From the NCBI RefSeq assembly GCF_028553745.1, contig NZ_CP067129.1, positions 602,501-666,500 on the forward strand: DNA of 64,000 nt. The letters run 5' to 3'. This document shows positions 1 to 8,916 of the stretch, one piece after another (position 1 is the stretch's first letter; each line of letters starts with the position of its first letter). The notes under the pieces were generated by a model that was not told where the DNA came from, made no database searches, and saw only the letters and a program-made list of their open reading frames with translations. Origin of the DNA: Paracoccus seriniphilus. Its GTDB lineage: Bacteria > Pseudomonadota > Alphaproteobacteria > Rhodobacterales > Rhodobacteraceae. The translations under genes were made by a program, and so were the position numbers.

Positions 1-182
1 GTCAGAACGCTGGTCAGATTGTCGGTGACATCGATATTGTCGGGCATGGTGATGCCGGGAAGGCGCGGGTTTTCCCGACGCCAGCTTGCCTGCCGTCCCC
101 ACAGGCCAACGGGACCATTGGCAGAAAGCGCAACCGCCAGTGCCGTTCCGAAGGCACCGGCACCCAGAATCGCGATCGTCAT
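1..182 (-). CDS. gpsA: Glycerol-3-phosphate dehydrogenase [NAD(P)+], N-terminal part
   Basis: Only the first 60 codons are in the window; the gene runs off the left edge. The protein opens [20 protein letters not shown], a Rossmann dinucleotide-binding loop (GxGxxG at residues 7-12), followed by LWGR and a PDNI segment typical of GpsA. The enzyme reduces dihydroxyacetone phosphate to sn-glycerol-3-phosphate for phospholipid synthesis in the cytoplasm. Its ATG overlaps the TGA of tsaD in an ATGA junction (179-182), so the two genes are probably translationally coupled. The call rests on the N-terminus only. Confidence 0.88.
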   Translation of the reverse strand, partial: MTIAILGAGAFGTALAVALSANGPVGLWGRQASWRRENPRLPGITMPDNIDVTDNLTSVL

Positions 183-1246
183 GCCTTGGCCCCCTTCTTG
201 CCACTGCCCAGCATTGGTCTGGCGCGACTGTCCAGCGGCCAGCGGGGGCGGGCGGTCAGATCCATGCCATCGCGATGGCCCAGCCGGAAACGCTCGATCC
301 CGGCCCAGGCGATCATCGCGCCATTGTCGGTGCACAGGCGCAGGGGCGGTGCCAGAAAGCGGGAACCGGCATCCTGCGCAACCTGTTCCAGGGCGGCGCG
401 GATCGTCTTGTTCGCGGCAACGCCTCCCGCGACGGCCAGAACAGGGACGGGGCCTTGTGCAAGGGCGCGGCGAGATTTCTCGGCCAGCACCTCGGCAACG
501 GCGTTCTGGAAGGCCGCGCAGAGATCGCGCCGGTCCTGCTGGCGCAATCCGCCCTGTTCGGCGATCAGCCTGTCACGCAGCCGCAGGGCGGCGGTCTTCA
601 GCCCCGAGAATGACATGTCGCAGCCGGGGCGGTCCAGCAGCGGGCGCGGCAGCCTGAAACGTTCGGCATCCCCCAGGGCGGCTTCTGCCTCGACCGCAGG
701 GCCGCCGGGTTGTGGCAGGGCCAGAAGCTTGGCCAGCTTGTCAAAGGCCTCGCCCGGAGCATCGTCGATCGTGCCGCCCAGGCGGGTGAAATCTTGGGGG
801 CCGTCAACCCGCAGGAACTGGCAATGCCCGCCCGAGACCAGCAGCATCAGATAGGGATAGTCGATGCCATCGGTCAGGCGCGGCGTCAGCGCATGCCCGG
901 CCAGGTGATTGACCCCCACCAGCGGCAATCCGGCCCCTGCGGCGATACCCTTGGCGCACATGACCCCGGCCATCACGCCGCCGATCAGCCCCGGACCGGC
1001 CGTTACCGCAACGCCAGTCAGATCGCGCAGCGTGACCCCGGCCTGCTGCAGCGCCTCTTCGACCGCCAGATCCAGTTTTTCAGCATGGGCGCGGGCGGCG
1101 ATTTCGGGTACGACGCCGCCAAAATCCGCATGAAGGTCGGTTTGACTGCTGACCACCGAAGACAGGATCCTGCGATCTGCGGTGACGATTGCCGCCGCAG
1201 TGTCGTCACAGCTGCTTTCGATGCCAAGAAAGATCTGATCGTCCAT
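179..1246 (-). CDS. tsaD: tRNA N6-adenosine threonylcarbamoyltransferase TsaD
   Basis: 355 aa. TsaD transfers the threonylcarbamoyl group onto A37 of ANN-decoding tRNAs, acting with TsaB and TsaE in the cytoplasm. The sequence begins [20 protein letters not shown], the usual family opening, which is why I chose this ATG over an in-frame start 45 codons upstream that would add an unrelated tail. The metal-binding HxxxH lies at H114/H118 (NHLAGHAL). SGGH is at 138-141, and a TDNGAMIA motif near the C-terminus supplies a further metal-ligand Asp. It is head-to-head with hemD and overlaps gpsA by four bases. TsaB and TsaE are not in the window. Confidence 0.95.
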   Translation of the reverse strand: MDDQIFLGIESSCDDTAAAIVTADRRILSSVVSSQTDLHADFGGVVPEIAARAHAEKLDLAVEEALQQAGVTLRDLTGVAVTAGPGLIGGVMAGVMCAKGIAAGAGLPLVGVNHLAGHALTPRLTDGIDYPYLMLLVSGGHCQFLRVDGPQDFTRLGGTIDDAPGEAFDKLAKLLALPQPGGPAVEAEAALGDAERFRLPRPLLDRPGCDMSFSGLKTAALRLRDRLIAEQGGLRQQDRRDLCAAFQNAVAEVLAEKSRRALAQGPVPVLAVAGGVAANKTIRAALEQVAQDAGSRFLAPPLRLCTDNGAMIAWAGIERFRLGHRDGMDLTARPRWPLDSRARPMLGSGKKGAKA

Positions 1247-1311
1247 GCTATTGCCGCTGTGCAAAGGGAGGCTTACCCCTGTCGAGGTAACACCGCCCGG
1301 AAAGGATGCCA

Positions 1312-1977
1312 ATGCCAACCCGCGCCAAGCCGGCGTTTCTGCTGACCCGCCCCGAGGATGATTCGCGCCGTTTCGCGGCATTGCTGCCCGATTTGCCGGT
1401 CGTGTTCTCTCCGATCATCCGGATTGTTCCGCTGCCCCATGACCGCGAGGCGCTGCTGCGCGCACCGGCGTTGGTGTTCACGTCGGGCCATGCAATCGCG
1501 GCCGCGGGCGAAGGGCGGGGCCGGCGCGCCTATTGCGTGGGGCCGCGCACCGCCGAACTGGCGCGGCTGGCCGGGTTCGATGTGGTGCAGGGGCCGGGCG
1601 ATGCCGAGGGATTGCTGCCCATCCTGCAAGCTGCACCGGAACCCCTGGTGCATCCCCATGGACGGCATTTGGCAAAAGTGCTGCCCGTGCAGGGGGTTGT
1701 GGTCTATGATCAGCAATCATTGGCGTTGTCGGATCAGGCGCGGGCGCTGTTGCAAGCAGAGACACCGGTGATCCTGCCGCTGTTTTCGCCGCGCTCGGCC
1801 CGGCTGGTTGCGGCGCAGGTCAGGGATGCGCGCGCCCCACTCTGGGTTGCATCCATCAGCAAAGCGGCGCAACGGGGCTTTTCAGTGCCATGTGAACGCA
1901 TGATTGTTGCGCCAACGCCGGATGCGGCAGGACTTGCCGCGTCCATTCGCCATATGTTGACAGGGGAACAATCATGA
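1312..1977 (+). CDS. hemD: Uroporphyrinogen-III synthase HemD
   Basis: 221 aa. HemD closes and inverts ring D of hydroxymethylbilane to give uroporphyrinogen III, the branch point to heme, siroheme and cobalamin. The N-terminus ([19 protein letters not shown]) matches the HemD opening, and the family is known for low conservation beyond that. I chose the ATG at 1312 because AAAGG at 1301-1305 then has normal spacing; an in-frame ATG at 1306 lies too close to it. It diverges from tsaD across about 65 bases. The mic60 and hemY genes that follow make a heme-linked neighbourhood known in many alphaproteobacteria. hemC is not adjacent. Confidence 0.85.
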   Translation: MPTRAKPAFLLTRPEDDSRRFAALLPDLPVVFSPIIRIVPLPHDREALLRAPALVFTSGHAIAAAGEGRGRRAYCVGPRTAELARLAGFDVVQGPGDAEGLLPILQAAPEPLVHPHGRHLAKVLPVQGVVVYDQQSLALSDQARALLQAETPVILPLFSPRSARLVAAQVRDARAPLWVASISKAAQRGFSVPCERMIVAPTPDAAGLAASIRHMLTGEQS

Positions 1978-2072
1978 ATACGGCGGGTTGAGCAAAAAGG
2001 CGCGTCTCATTAGGCTGAGGCCAACACCTTTGGCGGTGATGCCACCGTGGCATGCGATGACGGGGACAAAAC

Positions 2073-3491
2073 GTGAAAAAGCCAGAAGAAATCAAATCCG
2101 CAAGCGACAAGAAGGCATCCGAGGCCGCCAAGCCCGGAAAAATCGTCGACAAGCCGGCAGAACCGGTCAGGAAGGCAGCCGCAAAGCCGGGCACGCTGGA
2201 GATGCGTGACACGGGCGCAGGTGATGGCAAGGCTGCCATGGCCGGTGGCGGCAAGATCGAGGCGGTCGAATCGACGCTGGTCGGTTCGGGTTCCGGCGGG
2301 CGTCCCGCCGCGCAGCCCAGAAAACCGGCTGATCCGGCCAAGGCTGGCGCAGCAGAGGGTACGGCGGACAAGGGGACGACGAATTCCGTCGCCCCGGAGA
2401 AATCCGCCGTCGCGGATAAACCTGTGGCCCAACCCGCTGCGGCCGAAGGGTCCGGGCGGGACACGGCAATTTCGTCCCCGGCGCAGAATGTCACCGTCAA
2501 GAAGACCGGTTTCTGGCCTGTCGTTCTGGGTGGCGTCGTTGCCGCGGGGCTTGGCTCGGCCGCGACAATCTGGGCGCTGCCGCATCTGCCAGCAGGCTGG
2601 TTGCCTGCTGCCCCCGAGGCAGGACCGGTCGCCACTGCCGAATTCGACCCCGCGCCCATCACCGCCGAAGCCGTTGCCAAGGCGCAAGAGGTAGCCAGAC
2701 AAGAGGTCGACGCCCTGCGTGCCGAACTGGCGGCCAACCCGGCACCGGAAGGCACCGCGACTGATGCCGTGACCCCTGATCCGCGCATCGACGAAATCCT
2801 GGCGCAACTGGAGGAACAGGACCGGCGGATCGCGCAGTTGAGCGCCCAGCCCGGCATCGACCCCGAACTGGCGCAGCGCGTGCAGACCCTGGCAGACAAG
2901 GCCGCCGCGCTGGAAGGTCAGATCGCCGCGGCAGCCGAAAACGCCCAATCCACCATCGCCGCGGCCCAGGCCGAGGCGCAGAAACTGCAAGAGGCCGCCG
3001 CTGCAAGCACCCGCCGCGCGGAAGCCGTAGCCGCGATCGCCTCGTTGCAGGCCGCGCTTGACCGTGGCGTGACGCCGGATGAGGCGCGCAAGACGCTGGA
3101 AGATGCCGGTTTGCAGGCGCCCGAAGCACTGAACAAAGAGGTTCCCAGCCTGATCAGCCTGCAGGAGGATTTCCCCGATGCTGCCCGCGCGGCGCTGCGG
3201 GCTTCGCTGCGCAGCGACAGTGCCGAGGGCGGCAATGTGATCACCAACTTCCTTCGCGCACAGATCGGCGCCAGATCCGTCGCCCCGCGTGAGGGCGATG
3301 ACGCGGATGCGATTCTCTCGCGTGCCAATGCCAAGGTCGAGGCAGGCGATATCGCGGCTGCTCTGACCGAATTGACCGATCTGTCGGATACGGCACGCAA
3401 TGCGCCGTCAATGGCCGATTGGCTGAGTGGTGCAACAGCTTATCAGGACGCACATTCGGCCTTGTCCGATCTGTCGGCCACATCGAACTGA
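2073..3491 (+). CDS. Mic60/mitofilin-like inner-membrane protein
   Basis: 472 aa, read from a GTG preceded by GGGGA. Layout: a Lys/Ala/Pro-rich cytoplasmic region (1-145), one membrane helix (about 147-170, FWPVVLGGVVAAGLG), an Ala/Glu/Gln-rich coiled coil (about 180-310), and a C-terminal region rich in short helices (about 310-472) that fits the mitofilin signature area. This layout and the position directly before hemY match bacterial Mic60 (COG4223), which shapes intracytoplasmic membranes in alphaproteobacteria. The name rests on architecture and context, because the sequence is low in complexity. About 95 bases without a gene separate it from hemD and could hold a promoter. Confidence 0.72.
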   Translation: MKKPEEIKSASDKKASEAAKPGKIVDKPAEPVRKAAAKPGTLEMRDTGAGDGKAAMAGGGKIEAVESTLVGSGSGGRPAAQPRKPADPAKAGAAEGTADKGTTNSVAPEKSAVADKPVAQPAAAEGSGRDTAISSPAQNVTVKKTGFWPVVLGGVVAAGLGSAATIWALPHLPAGWLPAAPEAGPVATAEFDPAPITAEAVAKAQEVARQEVDALRAELAANPAPEGTATDAVTPDPRIDEILAQLEEQDRRIAQLSAQPGIDPELAQRVQTLADKAAALEGQIAAAAENAQSTIAAAQAEAQKLQEAAAASTRRAEAVAAIASLQAALDRGVTPDEARKTLEDAGLQAPEALNKEVPSLISLQEDFPDAARAALRASLRSDSAEGGNVITNFLRAQIGARSVAPREGDDADAILSRANAKVEAGDIAAALTELTDLSDTARNAPSMADWLSGATAYQDAHSALSDLSATSN

Positions 3492-3501
3492 GGGCGCGAT
3501 C

Positions 3502-5199
3502 ATGCTTTTGTCATTGTTGAAAATTCTGTTCTTCTTTGCCGTCGTGCTGGCCCTTGCTCTGGGGGCGATGCAGCTTTCCGAAGTCGGAGAGACCCTGCGT
3601 GTCGAATATGGCGGGATCGAGATCGCGCTGACACCGGTCAAGGCGATCATCGCCGCGCTGGTGCTGATGGTGCTGATCTGGATTGCATTCAAGCTGCTGG
3701 GGCTGGCGGTTGCTTTCCTGCGCTTTCTTGCGGGCGACGACACGGCGATCAATCGCTTCTTCGCCCGCTCGCGTGAGCGCAAGGGATATGAAGCCCTGGG
3801 TGAAGGCATGCTGGCCGTCGCATCGGGCGAGGGCAAACTGGCGCTGGACAAGGCGACCAAGGCGGGGAAATATCTGGACCGGCCCCATATCACCAATGTT
3901 CTTTCTGCGCAGGCCGCCGAGGTTGCTGGAGACCGCGCCAAGGCCGAGGCCGCCTATCGCAAGCTTCTTGAAGACGAGCGCACCCGTTTCGTCGGTGTCC
4001 GGGGGCTGATGCGTCAGAAACTGGAGGCTGGCGAGACCTCGACCGCGCTGCTGCTGGCCCAGAAAGCCTATGCGCTGAAGCCGCGTCACAAGGAAATCCA
4101 GAACACATTGCTTGATCTGGAAATGCGCGAAGGCGATTGGAAAGGTGCCCGCAAGCTGATGAAAGAGCAGCGGCGTCAGGGCGAACTGCCCAAGGATGTA
4201 CACCTGCGTCGCGATGCGGTTCTGGCCCTGCAGGAGGCCAGCGAGGTGCTGGCCGAGGGCAATTCGATCAGCGCACGCGAGGCGGCGATTTCCGCCAACA
4301 AGGCCTCGCCCGATCTGATCCCGGCGGCGGTGCTGGCCGCACGCAGCTATATCGCGCAGAAAGACACGCGCAACGCCTCGCGGGTTCTGGAAAAAACCTG
4401 GTCGGTGCGTCCGCATCCCGATATTGCAGCGGCCTATGCCGAGATCGTTCCCGATGAGACGCCGGCCGCGCGCCTCAAACGTTTCGAGCGCCTGATTCGC
4501 AAAAGCCCCGACTCGGAAGAGTCGCATCTGCTCAAGGCCGAGTTGCTGCTGGCTGCCGAAGACTTCCCGGGTGCGCGTCGTGCCCTGGGCGACCTGGCGG
4601 AAAAGCATCCGACGGTACGCACGTTGTCGATCATGGCCGCGATCGAGCGCGGCGAAGGCGCGGACGACAGTGTCGTGCGCGGCTGGCTGGCCAAGGCGCT
4701 GACGGCCTCGCGGGGGCCGCAATGGGTGTGCGACAGCTGCCATAATGTCATGGGGGAATGGGCTCCGGTCTGCGACAGCTGTGGCGGTTTCGACACGCTG
4801 ACCTGGCGCGAGCCCGATCCGGCGCGCAATGCTGCGCCGAATGCGCATGGGGCCGAGATGTTGCCGCTGTTGGTCGGACCCGCTGTGGCGACCAGAACCG
4901 AAGCCGAGGCGCCGGATGCCGCCAAGGAGATGGAGCCGTCGGACAAGGACAGTGCCCAAGAACCCGCGCAGGAAGAGCCGGCCAGGACCAGCAAGGTCGA
5001 GGTGGCGGATGTCGCGCCCGGCATGGTTCCCCATGAGAGCGACTATGTCGAGGTCGACGTATCCGACAAGGCCTCTGCCGCGCCCAAGGCGGATGTGGAA
5101 ACCGATGTCGAAACGACGCCAGTGCGCCCCGATGTCGAGCCCGCGGTCGAGATCGATTGGTCCGACACGAGCAAATCCGGCAAGCGTCAGCAGGGTTGA
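3502..5199 (+). CDS. hemY: HemY-family TPR membrane protein
   Basis: 565 aa. Two membrane helices at the N-terminus (about 5-23 and 45-66) flank the HemY_N region. A long run of TPR-like helical repeats follows to about residue 400. Then comes a four-cysteine module (C410, C413, C424, C427; WVCDSCHNV and VCDSCGGF) that looks like a small zinc ribbon, and an acidic, Pro/Ala-rich tail of roughly 130 residues. This is the COG3898 protein of heme gene clusters, not protoporphyrinogen oxidase HemY of Gram-positives. Its exact role is unsettled; a scaffold for late heme enzymes is a common proposal. The start is ten bases after the mic60 stop, indicating one transcript. Confidence 0.82.
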   Translation: MLLSLLKILFFFAVVLALALGAMQLSEVGETLRVEYGGIEIALTPVKAIIAALVLMVLIWIAFKLLGLAVAFLRFLAGDDTAINRFFARSRERKGYEALGEGMLAVASGEGKLALDKATKAGKYLDRPHITNVLSAQAAEVAGDRAKAEAAYRKLLEDERTRFVGVRGLMRQKLEAGETSTALLLAQKAYALKPRHKEIQNTLLDLEMREGDWKGARKLMKEQRRQGELPKDVHLRRDAVLALQEASEVLAEGNSISAREAAISANKASPDLIPAAVLAARSYIAQKDTRNASRVLEKTWSVRPHPDIAAAYAEIVPDETPAARLKRFERLIRKSPDSEESHLLKAELLLAAEDFPGARRALGDLAEKHPTVRTLSIMAAIERGEGADDSVVRGWLAKALTASRGPQWVCDSCHNVMGEWAPVCDSCGGFDTLTWREPDPARNAAPNAHGAEMLPLLVGPAVATRTEAEAPDAAKEMEPSDKDSAQEPAQEEPARTSKVEVADVAPGMVPHESDYVEVDVSDKASAAPKADVETDVETTPVRPDVEPAVEIDWSDTSKSGKRQQG

Positions 5200-5279
5200 A
5201 TGGCAGGCAGTGCAAAAAACCCGAGATAGGCTCTTCCACTTGTCGTTCGAACCTGCTATCCGGCCCCGCACAACCTGAT

Positions 5280-5355
5280 GCCGGTGTAGCTCAGCTGGTA
5301 GAGCACGTCATTCGTAATGATGGGGTCGGGGGTTCGAGTCCCTTCACCGGCACCA
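5280..5355 (+). tRNA. tRNA-Thr (anticodon CGT)
   Basis: 76-nt cloverleaf. Acceptor arms GCCGGTG and CACCGGC pair. The D arm is GCTC...GAGC, the anticodon stem is CGTCA/TGATG with loop TTCGTAA giving anticodon CGT, and the T loop is TTCGAGT. Discriminator A and CCA are encoded. It decodes ACG. Confidence 0.97.
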
Positions 5356-5363
5356 GGGTTGAA

Positions 5364-5400
5364 ACAGAAAAGGCCGGTCCTTGTGACCGGCCTTTTCTGT
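5364..5400. terminator. Bidirectional terminator between tRNA-Thr and tRNA-Leu
   Basis: A perfect 16-bp stem (ACAGAAAAGGCCGGTC with GACCGGCCTTTTCTGT) around a five-base loop. It carries an A-run on one flank and a T-run on the other, so it can stop transcription from both convergent tRNA genes. It starts nine bases after the tRNA-Thr CCA. Confidence 0.85.
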
Positions 5401-5446
5401 TGTTCCCGACAGTGTTTTTCGGACGGATTCCCTTACAGGAAGAAAG

Positions 5447-5531
5447 TGGTGCGGGCGGCGGGAGTCGAACCCGCACGGGCCAGGCCCTAGCGATTTTAAG
5501 TCGCTTGTGTCTACCGTTCCACCACGCCCGC
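5447..5531 (-). tRNA. tRNA-Leu (anticodon TAA)
   Basis: 85-nt class II tRNA with a long variable arm. Acceptor arms GCGGGCG and CGCCCGC pair. The anticodon stem AGCGA/TCGCT encloses loop CTTAAAA, giving anticodon TAA. The T arm is GCGGG-TTCGACT-CCCGC. Discriminator A and CCA are encoded. Confidence 0.97.
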
Positions 5532-5564
5532 ATCTGGGCGTGAAATCCACGCGCCAGCCCGATG

Positions 5565-5593
5565 TGGCTAGCCAAGCGCCGCGAAATAATCAA
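5565..5593 (-). promoter_or_regulatory. Candidate promoter of tRNA-Leu
   Basis: On the minus strand, TTGATT (5593-5588) and TAGCCA (5570-5565) are separated by 17 bases. This would place the transcription start some 25-30 bases before the tRNA. The -10 is a weak match. Found by eye only. Confidence 0.35.
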
Positions 5594-5656
5594 GGGGCGG
5601 CGCTAGCTCTGGTGTCCTGTGCGGTATCACGCCGGAAAGGGCAGTCGCGCTGCTTG

Positions 5657-6580
5657 CTAGCCATAGCTGCGGGTCGGGCGGTCGAACACCTTGCGCCCCA
5701 TCAGCGACCCGACCAGATCCACCATTAATTTGGCCGTGCGTCCGCGCTCGTCCAGAAAAGGGTTCAGCTCGACCAGATCCAGCGAGGTCACAAGCCCCGA
5801 TTCGTGCAGCAGCTCCATCACCAGATGGGCTTCGCGGAAAGTTGCGCCCCCAGGCACCGTGGTGCCCACCGCAGGAGCGATGGAAGGGTCGAGGAAATCC
5901 ACATCCAGCGAGACATGCAGCAGCCCATTGGCGGCCCGCACACGGTCCAGAAAGCCTCGCAGCGGCGCGACGATGCCATGTTCGTCCAATATCCGCATGT
6001 CATTGACGGTGATATCGGTCAGCTGCATGGCGGCATGTTCGGCGGGGTCGACGCTGCGAATGCCGAACATGCAGATATTTTCGCCCGGAATCGGGGCAGG
6101 AAATGGCGGGAAGGGATCAAACCCGGCATTTCCATGCGCATAGGCCATGGGCGTGCCGTGCAGATTGCCCGAGGTGGTCGATTCCACGGTATGGAAATCG
6201 CTGTGCGCGTCCAGCCAGATCACGAATTGCGGGCGTCCGACCCTGGCCGCATGGGCGGCAATACCGGCGACAGAGCCAAGCGCCAGCGAGTGATCCCCGC
6301 CCATGATGATGGGCATGCCATCCGGCATCGCGGCCTCGGTCGCGCTGCGCAGCGCCCTGGTCCAGGCGATCGTCTCGGGCAGATGATGCACGGCGCCGTT
6401 CCGGCAGGTCTCGGCCCCAAGTGGCGCCGGAGAGACATCGCCGCGATCCTCGGAGGTATGGCCAAGATCTTCCAGCGTCGCGGCCAACCCTGCGGTGCGA
6501 TAGGCCGAAGGGCCCATCAGGCAGCCGGGGCGGCGCTGTCCCTCATCCACCGGCGCGCCGATCAGGATGCAATGTGTCAT
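5657..6580 (-). CDS. rocF: Arginase (ureohydrolase family)
   Basis: 307 aa, the normal arginase length. It hydrolyses L-arginine to ornithine and urea with a dinuclear Mn centre. The metal ligands are visible in GGDHS (94-98, H97), DAHSDFH (124-130; D124, H126, D128) and the later SLDVDFLDP. The opening (MTHCILIGAPVDEG, then GCLMGPSAYR) fits arginase better than agmatinase, but substrate choice in this family cannot be settled by eye. It stands alone on the minus strand between tRNA-Leu and metG. The ornithine-using argF and argD are a few kb away on the other strand. Confidence 0.85.
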   Translation of the reverse strand: MTHCILIGAPVDEGQRRPGCLMGPSAYRTAGLAATLEDLGHTSEDRGDVSPAPLGAETCRNGAVHHLPETIAWTRALRSATEAAMPDGMPIIMGGDHSLALGSVAGIAAHAARVGRPQFVIWLDAHSDFHTVESTTSGNLHGTPMAYAHGNAGFDPFPPFPAPIPGENICMFGIRSVDPAEHAAMQLTDITVNDMRILDEHGIVAPLRGFLDRVRAANGLLHVSLDVDFLDPSIAPAVGTTVPGGATFREAHLVMELLHESGLVTSLDLVELNPFLDERGRTAKLMVDLVGSLMGRKVFDRPTRSYG

Positions 6581-6643
6581 CTGGTTCTCCTGTCCGTTTC
6601 GCTTCGAGCTAAGACCCCAAGCGCCGGAAAGTCCACCATCAGA

Positions 6644-8362
6644 TCAGCTGCGCACGCCCTGGAAGCGTTCCTGCCATTCGCTGCGCTGATCGTCGGTGAT
6701 CTTGGCAAACAGCACATCGGGGACGGTAAAGGCATGACCGGCGGGCAACATGTTCAGCGCGGCATTTACGTCATCGGGCCAGTCGCGATTGTCCGTCTGC
6801 ATGGCCTGAAGCATGCCGTCGGCGGCAAAGGGAATGAAGGGGGCTGAAAGAATCGCATAGAGGCGAATCAGGTTCAGACCCAGCCGCACCTGCATTGCCG
6901 CCGTGTCGGGATCGGTCTTGAAGGTCGACCAGGGCGCGGCATTTTGCAGATATTCATTGCCCAGCACCCAGATGCCGCGCAGTTCGGCGGCGGATTTGCG
7001 GATCTCCATGCGCGACATGGCGGATTCATAGGCCCGAATGCGGGTGCTCAGCGCCTCGATCAGCGTGGCCTCGGCCTCGCCATATGCGCCACCCTCGGGA
7101 ACGGCCTCGCCGAATTTCGACCGGCAGAACTTGGTGATCCGGCTGACGAAATTGCCCAGAACATCGGCCAGATCCTTGTTCACCGATTGCTGGAAGTTTT
7201 CCCATGTAAATTCGCTGTCGCCCGATTCCGGGGCATGGGACAGCAGCCACCAGCGCCAGTAGTCGGCAGGCAACAGCTCCAGCGCGTGATCCATGAAGAC
7301 GCCGCGGCCCTGACTGGTCGAGAACTGCCCGCCATCATAGGTCAGATAGTTGAAGGACTTGATGTAATCGACCATTTTCCACGGCTCGCCCGAACCCAGC
7401 TGGGTGGCGGGGAAGGACAGCGTGTGGAAGGGGACGTTGTCCTTGCCCATGAACTGGGTATAGGTGACATCCTCGGCGCCTTCGTCCTTGCGCCACCAGC
7501 GGCGCCAGTCCGCGTCGGGCAGGCCGTGGGCATCGGCCCATTCCGCCGTCGCGCCAATATATTCGATCGGAGCGTCGAACCAGACATAGAAGACCTTGCC
7601 CTCCATGCCGGGCCAGTCGTCCTCGCCATGCTTGACGGGAATGCCCCAGTTCAGGTCGCGGGTGATGCCACGGTCACGCAGGCCGTCGCCGTCATTCAGC
7701 CATTTCTTCGCGATCGAAGTGGTCAGAATCGGCCAGTCGGTCTTGCTGTCGATCCATTCCGCGATCTGCTCCTTGAGCGCGGACTGGCGCAGGTAGAGAT
7801 GCTTGGTTTCGCGGACTTCCAGATTGGTGCTGCCCGAAATCGCGCTGCGCGGCTCGATCAGATCGGTGGGATCAAGCTGCTTGGTGCAGTTTTCGCATTG
7901 ATCGCCGCGCGCCTTGTCATAGCCGCAATTGGGGCAGGTGCCCTCGATATAGCGGTCCGGCAGGAAGCGTCCGTCATCGATGGAATAGACCTGCTTTTCG
8001 GACACTTCGCGGATATAGCCGTTGTCGGCCAGCTTGCCGGCGAAATGTTGGGTCAGAGCGCGGTTGCGATCGCTGGATGAGCGGCCATAGTGGTCGAAGG
8101 ACAGGCCAAAGCCCTTGGCCAGCGCGGTCTGCACGCCATGCATGCGCGCGCAATATTCGGCGACCGGTTCGCCGGTCTTGGCTGCGGCCAGCTCGGCCGG
8201 GGTGCCATGTTCATCGGTCGCGCAGATGAACATCACCTCGTTGCCGCGTGCGCGCAGGTAACGGGCGTAAAGATCGGCAGGCAGCTGCGATCCGACGAGG
8301 TTCCCCAAATGCTTGATGCCGTTGATATAGGGCAGGGCAGAGGTAATGAGGTGGCGGGCCAT
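6644..8362 (-). CDS. metG: Methionyl-tRNA synthetase
   Basis: 572 aa class I synthetase that charges tRNA-Met. The HIGH signature appears as HLGN (18-21). A zinc knot is formed by C143, C146, C156 and C159 (CPNCG and CENC). The second ATP signature appears as QFSTS at 346-350; family members of this type usually have KFSTS, so the leading Lys is Gln here. The C-terminal helical anticodon-binding domain is present. No C-terminal tRNA-binding (EMAP-like) extension is seen, consistent with the short form. About 105 bases separate it from the Nudix gene upstream; nothing recognisable lies in that gap. Confidence 0.95.
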   Translation of the reverse strand: MARHLITSALPYINGIKHLGNLVGSQLPADLYARYLRARGNEVMFICATDEHGTPAELAAAKTGEPVAEYCARMHGVQTALAKGFGLSFDHYGRSSSDRNRALTQHFAGKLADNGYIREVSEKQVYSIDDGRFLPDRYIEGTCPNCGYDKARGDQCENCTKQLDPTDLIEPRSAISGSTNLEVRETKHLYLRQSALKEQIAEWIDSKTDWPILTTSIAKKWLNDGDGLRDRGITRDLNWGIPVKHGEDDWPGMEGKVFYVWFDAPIEYIGATAEWADAHGLPDADWRRWWRKDEGAEDVTYTQFMGKDNVPFHTLSFPATQLGSGEPWKMVDYIKSFNYLTYDGGQFSTSQGRGVFMDHALELLPADYWRWWLLSHAPESGDSEFTWENFQQSVNKDLADVLGNFVSRITKFCRSKFGEAVPEGGAYGEAEATLIEALSTRIRAYESAMSRMEIRKSAAELRGIWVLGNEYLQNAAPWSTFKTDPDTAAMQVRLGLNLIRLYAILSAPFIPFAADGMLQAMQTDNRDWPDDVNAALNMLPAGHAFTVPDVLFAKITDDQRSEWQERFQGVRS

Positions 8363-8468
8363 GGCGATGCGTCCTTTTCGGTCGCGGCCTATCTAGCCGC
8401 GATGTCAGCCAAATGAAAGTGGGGCTGACCGCTCCTTTGCGCCAGGGCGCAGGCAGGGCCGTCCCGGG

Positions 8469-8912
8469 TCACGCCCGGACATGCCGCACGTCCTGACGGC
8501 GCGAAACGGCCTGCCGCAGGATGTCCTCGACATGGCTGGACAGCGGCACCGCACCGGCCAGCACATGCGAGATCGGCATCCATGCCGCATCCAATGCGTC
8601 ATCGGCGGCGACAGGTTCTCCCGAGACATAGTCACACAGAACCGCCGCCAGCAGGAAATGAAACTGCAACTGTCCGTCCGGGTCGCGCAGAATCAGATCG
8701 ACATTGTCAAGGTAATGGCGTGGCGTGGCCGTGACGCCGGTTTCCTCCAGCAGTTCGCGGCTGGCTGCCGCAAGTGCCGTTTCGCCGGTCTCGACATGAC
8801 CGCCGGGAAAGCCCCAAAGTCCCGCATCGGGCGGATTGCGTCGCCGTGCCAGCAGGACATCTTCGCCGCGCAGGGTTACGGCCAGCGCGGCAAGTCTTGG
8901 GAAATTGGTCAA
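8469..8912 (-). CDS. Nudix hydrolase
   Basis: 147 aa with a complete Nudix box. G38 and E44 are followed by SRELLEETG (51-59), which matches GX5EX7REUXEEXGU and holds the metal-binding glutamates. Nudix enzymes cleave nucleoside diphosphates linked to another group. The FPGGHVETGE environment resembles ADP-ribose or (d)NTP pyrophosphatases, but the substrate cannot be told. It starts four bases after the gcrA stop, so it is probably cotranscribed and coupled with that regulator. Confidence 0.85.
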   Translation of the reverse strand: MTNFPRLAALAVTLRGEDVLLARRRNPPDAGLWGFPGGHVETGETALAAASRELLEETGVTATPRHYLDNVDLILRDPDGQLQFHFLLAAVLCDYVSGEPVAADDALDAAWMPISHVLAGAVPLSSHVEDILRQAVSRRQDVRHVRA

Positions 8913-8916
8913 GGAA

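Noticed and set aside
1974..1991. Five-codon frame starting inside the hemD stop (ATGA)
   Set aside because: Too short to support as a gene and without any conserved feature; probably chance.
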